64,000 nucleotides of DNA from Diadophis punctatus similis (lineage: Eukaryota > Chordata > Lepidosauria > Squamata > Dipsadidae), in contig JALIGW010000013.1 in assembly GCA_023053685.1 (NCBI GenBank), positions 16,157,501-16,221,500 of the forward strand. Reading direction: 5' to 3'. How positions within the stretch are numbered: position 1 is the first letter of the stretch; each line of letters starts with the position of its first letter. A program made the position numbers and the translations under genes. The notes beneath the pieces are model-generated. The model did not search any database and was not told the origin of the DNA. It worked only from the letters and a program-made list of their open reading frames with translations. Below, in pieces: positions 60,101-64,000 of this stretch.

Positions 60101-63100
60101 ATGACTGCTTTTCATGGTGTTTTCATTAATAGTAATTGGAGTATGAAACTTTCAAGACATGCAGCCTACTGGTTGACTGTGTGATTGATTGAGTTGGGAA
60201 TCCCCCTGAGTATTCAGAAGTATGCGTGAATCTGATTTCAGTGGGGAAAAAATACAACAATCATCACAGAAAAGTTTAATTCTATCCTTCACAACATGGA
60301 GCCTCAAATAACCGGTTCAACAGCGACTGATGGCCTGTAGGTTATACCCCTGTAGGTGGGTTTTTGTTAGGAATAAGGGGGAAATGATCAGTTTCTTCTC
60401 TCCACCACCAAAACACACACACACAGAATTACAAAACTCTGCATTGGCAATGAACATTCAGCTATTTTGTTGTTCTTTACAGGCATCTGTCCTTCCTAGC
60501 AAACAAAATAAAAATTGGTATGTTTCTACTGCAACATCAATGAGAAATATTTCTGTATGTTAAATGTAAGATAAGCAAGGTTCATGTCATTATCATTCCA
60601 GCAGAAATCACTGGGGATAAGCATAGGAAAATGTGGCATATGGTTACATGTATGAAGAGTAGCCTGCATGTTCATTCTCGCATTGTATCCTTCAAATATC
60701 TGATCCAGCATGTAATGCTGTGTTTATGCTCCTAGTATTGTATACTCAGTTTTAACATCAAGAGACACATATTTGAAAACATTTCCAGCTTTCTGTTTCA
60801 AATGTTTCTTAAGTCTTTTTGCATAAACATAATTATTTCTCTTCATTGCATAACAATTCATCACCTTTCTTATTCAATAAACTTAAATACATTTCATTGG
60901 AGATAGATTCCATTGATTGTAATAGAAATTTTTTCTCCGTACAGATCTGAAGTTGGCATGCTACTGTTTTTACTGGGAAATGGAAAAATAGCTGTCTGAC
61001 AAAGTAGATGTAGCCACACAAAGGTGTTATTCTAATATCTTGTTGTCTACTTACTCTTTGTCGTATCTGGTACAGATTCTTTGTTAAAATCTCTCTTATG
61101 TTATCCATTTGGCCAGAATATGGTGTATTTATTTTTTCTCCTTTTTGAAGCTCACTGTTGTAACAGGAGATAAAATATAGAACTAAACAGATCATTCATT
61201 GGAATAATATGAATTATACATTTTTTTTCAAAGATAGAAAATCATTTAAAAGAAAGAAAATATATTTATCATGTGTTACATTAAAAAAAACAATTTTGGT
61301 TAGTATTGACTTAACCATATCAATAATGTAGATCTGCAATTTATTTAAAGTGCAAGTTGATAAAATGTTAAATAATTCTACAATTTTCCCAAGTAGGTTG
61401 ATCCATAGAGTCTTTCATTCATGAATATTTGAGAATTTAATTCAAATTCATAATTCATATCAATGTCAACTGATTATGGAATTAATAATATCCCTTTAAC
61501 ACATTTCACTCAATTAAATTTAAATATATTTTATATTATCAAAATCTCAATATAAATTTTGTTCTGAAAAGCTGAAGGTATTTCCTGGTAAATTGTGTTG
61601 TATCACAGTAACAAGTTCTTAACACATAGCAGTAAAAGTTTTCTATATTAATCCTTTTTAGCCACTTTAAATTACTTTAAACCCCTATGGTCATCTCTAT
61701 ATATGTAATATCCCCATCCACACCCGAGCCCTCACTTTGATGATATTTCATAAACAACTCTAAGCAGTCCTGTTCAGTGAGGTTTGGGGCCCAGTTGTGA
61801 GTGCCATTATTAAGTATTTTTTCTTTTTGGTTATATTCATCAGGTTTCTTCTTGGTTGGTTGTTTCTTTGTACTTTCTTCTTGGATTAAGGTAGTTTATA
61901 TATCTATTTCTGTCTCTATCCTAATTCTGCCGCTTCATTATAGAAAATACAATTACCTGTAACTCTAATCTTATATGCATGCAAAAACACCTAGACACAC
62001 ACAAACAAACCAATTCAGTCTATAAATCAATGATAACTCTGTTTCCCCCACTCTGATTGGAAGGAGTTTCTGGCTGGGAATTTGGGGAAGTTATATTCCC
62101 TAAATAATTGGAAGGTAACAGATGTAAGGGTTATGGGGGGGAGAAGGCTTTTTTAGCTGTTCTAGGTGTTTAATCTCCCAGTTAAACTTGCATTAAGTCT
62201 GTCTATTTGCGAAGCTCATGACTAGAGGTCTCCAGTGTTACAAGTATAAATAGGAGCAATGTCCTGATTTTATGAACTCCTTCAAGAGTACAACAGGTAC
62301 TTAGTTTATTATTTTATTTATTTATTTATTTTATTAGATTTATTGGCTGCCCATCTTACTACAAAGTAACTGAGTAGCTTACAATATTAAAAAAAATAAA
62401 ACAATATAAATAAAATACTGCAAAAATATAAATACAAAATACAAAATGCAATCGCTAAAAGATGGGAAGGGAGAAAATAGGATAAGTGGTGGGGGGAACA
62501 AAGTGTTTTTTAAAGGAGGGGACGAATTACAGCCTCCTTAAAATGCCCCAGAAATATCCCTTCCTGGAGTGATGAATTACGGTAATCACTACCTGAACCC
62601 ACCTGTTTGTCACCATATGGAGGCTTTCCCCATCCAGGAGGGACAAGGATCTAACTGACAGGTGGTGGTGCTGACAGCATTGAGGGCCCTTCAACAGGTC
62701 CAACAAGGTCAAACTTTTCCCAGATTGATTTATAAAAAACAAAATATTTTCAATGTTATTCCTAACGTTCACTTCCATATATGTTTTTACTTCTGATTTG
62801 TTTTCTGTTTGTATTTTATTATTAACTAATGGAAAGGTTTGAAAGTAAATTTTTGAGCTCCTTTTTATCTTTCTTGGGCTGCAAGGAAGCAAAGAATTCA
62901 CCTTCAGTGCTTTTAAGAGTTATATTCTGATACTGTTCCATATTTATCTCTACTTACTTGATAGAAGCTAGAGATGGAACTGTGCTTAACATCCCATTCT
63001 CTGCCATTTCAATGGCATGTTTTATTTCCAATTTCTTGTACAGGGCAACAATACTTGATTTTGGTTGTTTTTCCTTAATTAAAAGTCTTCTTAGGTATTT

Positions 63101-63499
63101 CTTATCAAATTTTATAAACCTGTAAGAAACAAGAGCCATTCTATTAATTAATTTAAAATGAATTGAAACTGCAGCAAATTTTTCTTTGTTCTTATAAATT
63201 ATTCTGACTGTAGACATTTAGAGAATTAGTTTCTAACTAAAATAAAATTTTGAATTTGTGACAGAAATAAAGCAAAATTAAATATTCATGTTTTCTGAAA
63301 CAAAATAATTCTTAAACTTTATTGAAGTATATGTTTGTAAATTTAGTAATATTGTAAATGTAAATATTAAATAATACATTGGCTTTTTCCACTTGTTCTT
63401 TTATATCATTACTAAATATGCTACTTACTTATCTCTCCAAAAGTTGTGACCCCAGTGTCCACACACATCTTCCACACCAGCCTTCATATGGTCAAAGAA
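50780..63499 (-). CDS. SLC9A2: SLC9A2 / NHE2 Na+/H+ exchanger 2, 3' part (last 6 coding exons; 5' part beyond the window)
   Basis: Joining 63499-63429, 63119-62958, 61154-61055, 58229-58104, 56142-56052 and 51126-50780 gives 897 nt (298 codons plus stop) with correct splice sites and phases. This is the cytoplasmic regulatory tail only; the twelve-helix exchanger domain lies past 64000. Landmarks in order: [22 protein letters not shown] and [11 protein letters not shown], the NLYQIRQR segment, a basic serine-rich phosphorylation-type stretch ([12 protein letters not shown]), [11 protein letters not shown], a DSSDSESD acidic run, and a C-terminal proline-rich motif PLPPPRLV. The order and wording match NHE2 rather than NHE4, which is its neighbour in human. 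NHE2 is an apical epithelial exchanger swapping external Na+ for internal H+, and a C-terminal proline-rich stretch has been linked to apical targeting (family knowledge). It is convergent with MFSD9. Confidence 0.93.
51256..51889. mobile_element. TA-flanked DNA transposon (634 bp) with internal tandem repeats
   Basis: Left TCGTATTTTTCGGAGTATAA, right the inverse of CCGTATTTTTCGGAGTATAA, both followed by GACGCACC, with TA on each side (51254-51255, 51890-51891). A 148-bp unit recurs: AGAGAGTAACAATGAAAG-type starts at 51431, 51579 and 51727. No transposase. Confidence 0.8.
55073..55583 (+). mobile_element. LINE 3' remnant, L2-like
   Basis: [13 protein letters not shown] resembles the C-terminal part of L2-type reverse transcriptases. 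The 3' end GTAAGCCACCCAGAGTTACC, then GGGCAGCCAATAAATTTAAT with AAATA repeats, is a common squamate LINE tail. The class is inferred. Confidence 0.55.
56052..56142 (-). CDS. SLC9A2: SLC9A2 coding exon (fifth visible)
   Basis: 91 nt between acceptor TTTTTGCAG and donor GTAATG. It encodes [20 protein letters not shown] and the basic [10 protein letters not shown]. It carries no ATG-initiated frame of note and was found by homology and phase. Confidence 0.88.
56143..58103 (-). other. SLC9A2: SLC9A2 intron
   Basis: One hAT-like repeat (56576-56799); the rest is AT-rich and unrecognised. Confidence 0.85.
56576..56799. mobile_element. hAT-like MITE with CAGGGGTGAAATCCA ends
   Basis: Left CAGGGGTGAAATCCA, right TTGGATTTCACCACTG, which pair with two mismatches. 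The inside has GAGAACCGGTAGCAGAAATT, a motif shared with the elements at 7045 and 59560. No clean target duplication. Confidence 0.6.
58104..58229 (-). CDS. SLC9A2: SLC9A2 coding exon (fourth visible)
   Basis: 126 nt (42 codons, phase 0 to 0) between acceptor TTGTTGCAG and donor GTACTT. It encodes [32 protein letters not shown] and SNSLSRT. The RRxS-type sites are plausible kinase targets (inference). Confidence 0.92.
58690..58905 (-). mobile_element. tRNA-derived SINE (second family), reverse, diverged
   Basis: On the minus strand TTTGGTGTAGAGGTTAAGGT (A-box-like), GTGAGTTCTAGCCCAACC (B-box-like), then a CACAGGATTCTTGTTGTGGG-like end. More diverged than the copies near 44541 and 47373. Confidence 0.65.
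58930..60000. repeat. Old dispersed repeat, class unresolved
   Basis: TTCATTCTGCACCAATTGCA, AATGACCTTCAAAGGCATGT and AGTTCATTGCACAATTACTT resemble a repeat common in sauropsid genomes. Later pieces at 59770-60000 (GCACCAGCCAAAGCTGGGCA, ATCCAACAGCAGCTATGGTT) continue the same type. The hAT fragment at 59560-59683 interrupts it. Confidence 0.45.
59560..59683. mobile_element. hAT-like fragment of the 7045-7749 family
   Basis: GATTGCTCCCAGTTTGGCCC with GGTAGCGCCGGCGGCGGGAG, and right end TTTTAGAACCCACTGCTG. ATTATTAT sits at both borders, but such strings are frequent nearby. The left terminal bases are missing. Confidence 0.6.
61055..61154 (-). CDS. SLC9A2: SLC9A2 coding exon (third visible)
   Basis: 100 nt between an AACAG acceptor and donor GTAAGT. 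It encodes [14 protein letters not shown] and [15 protein letters not shown]. The region before NIRE diverges from my memory of mammalian NHE2; the second half matches well. Confidence 0.87.
61155..62957 (-). other. SLC9A2: SLC9A2 intron
   Basis: AT-rich. About 62310-62720 looks like a reverse LINE-type 3' end (TTATTTATTTATTTATTT, then GGCTGCCCATCTTACTACAA), class uncertain. The rest is unrecognised. Confidence 0.7.
62958..63119 (-). CDS. SLC9A2: SLC9A2 coding exon (second visible)
   Basis: 162 nt between acceptor CTTACAG and donor GTAAGT. It encodes [18 protein letters not shown], then [20 protein letters not shown] and a segment ending SLASI. This is the most conserved part of the NHE2 tail. 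Confidence 0.93.
63120..63428 (-). other. SLC9A2: SLC9A2 intron
   Basis: 309 nt, AT-rich; nothing recognised. Confidence 0.85.
63429..63499 (-). CDS. SLC9A2: SLC9A2 coding exon (first visible)
   Basis: 71 nt between acceptor CATCCTAG and donor GTAAGT. It encodes [20 protein letters not shown] and WRD plus two bases, the start of the cytoplasmic tail after the last transmembrane helix. Confidence 0.9.
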
Positions 63500-63801
63500 C
63501 TAGGATGGAAAAAAAAATTATTATTAACCAAAGGTATATATTACTTTTTTCTGTAAGAAAAAGTAATCTTGATTTTTACCCAATAAAATTTCAATACCAA
63601 AATAACAATGAAATAAATTTTATAAGATAAATTGTTATCCAATACAATTGTTTTTAAAATCAACAATAAATGTATCTGAAAAATACATTTCTAATAGTCA
63701 AGACTGACTTGATGGAACATAATGAATTAAAGCATGTTATAAATGTTACATTATCACCACCTGAAAAGGAAAGTCCCTCCAATTGAACATATGATATGAT
63801 G

Positions 63802-64000
63802 AATATAATAATATAATATAATATAATATAATATAATATAATATAATATAATATAATATAATATAATATAATATAATATAATATAATATAATATAATATA
63901 ATATAATATAATATAATAATATAATATAATATAATATAATATAATATAATATAATATAATATAATATAATATAATATAATATAATATAATATAATATAAT
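63802..64000. repeat. (AATAT)n pentamer microsatellite, running off the window
   Basis: About 200 nt of ATAAT-type units with one phase slip near 63916. It lies in an SLC9A2 intron; its true length is unknown because the window ends inside it. Confidence 0.93.

Larger units (their letters stand above)
58230..61054 (-). other. SLC9A2: SLC9A2 intron
   Basis: Holds a reverse SINE, an old dispersed repeat (about 58930-60000) and a hAT fragment. 60080-61050 is unremarkable. Confidence 0.85.

Overview
This window is vertebrate nuclear DNA, almost certainly from a snake. The evidence is an AT-rich background, intron-split genes with vertebrate-like splice sites, and a squamate repeat mix: Bov-B (RTE) LINE, CR1 and L2-like LINE 3' ends with TTCTA-pentamer tails, tRNA-derived SINEs, a Sauria-type SINE remnant, many short hAT-like MITEs and large microsatellites. 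There are no prokaryotic genes, CRISPR arrays or operons. Most long open frames are repeat translations.

Three protein-coding genes can be rebuilt exon by exon with correct splice sites and phases. TMEM182 (minus strand, 5 coding exons, 25237 down to 12685, 233 aa) is a four-helix claudin/PMP22-like membrane protein. MFSD9 (plus strand, 6 coding exons, 32306 to 41896, 473 aa) is a major facilitator superfamily transporter whose first exon lies in a GC-rich, CpG-island-like segment. SLC9A2/NHE2 (minus strand) is cut by the right edge; its last six coding exons (63499 down to 50780, 298 codons) encode the cytoplasmic regulatory tail of a Na+/H+ exchanger. TMEM182 and MFSD9 are divergent, MFSD9 and SLC9A2 convergent. 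From general knowledge this is the order and relative orientation of the human 2q12 block. The three genes are neighbours by ancient synteny and no shared pathway is implied.

Region by region: 1-7841 is a transposon stack. A nearly full-length but broken Bov-B element (reverse orientation) is split by a SINE, an L2-like LINE and a 2.5 kb hAT element, and adjoins a compound microsatellite into which another hAT element (itself carrying a SINE) inserted. 7842-12684 is the 3' flank of TMEM182, mostly unique. 12685-25237 is TMEM182, with hAT, Tigger-like and SINE copies in its introns. 25238-32305 is the divergent intergenic interval, with a (TA)57 tract about 400 bp upstream of the TMEM182 ATG, a DNA transposon carrying internal 150-bp tandem repeats, a GATA-type array and a CR1. 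32306-41896 is MFSD9, with CR1, SINE and DNA-transposon copies in its introns. 41897-50779 is the convergent intergenic interval, with palindromic MITEs, SINEs, a 42-bp minisatellite split by a probable solo LTR, and no recognised gene. 50780-64000 is the 3' part of SLC9A2, ending in an AATAT-type pentamer array that runs off the window.

I found no convincing new gene system. The observations most worth checking concern transposon architecture: palindromic hAT-like MITEs with different ends but the same core, two TA-flanked elements that each hold an internal ~150-bp tandem array, a dated nesting series inside one Bov-B copy, and a 28-bp inverted repeat bracketing that stack.
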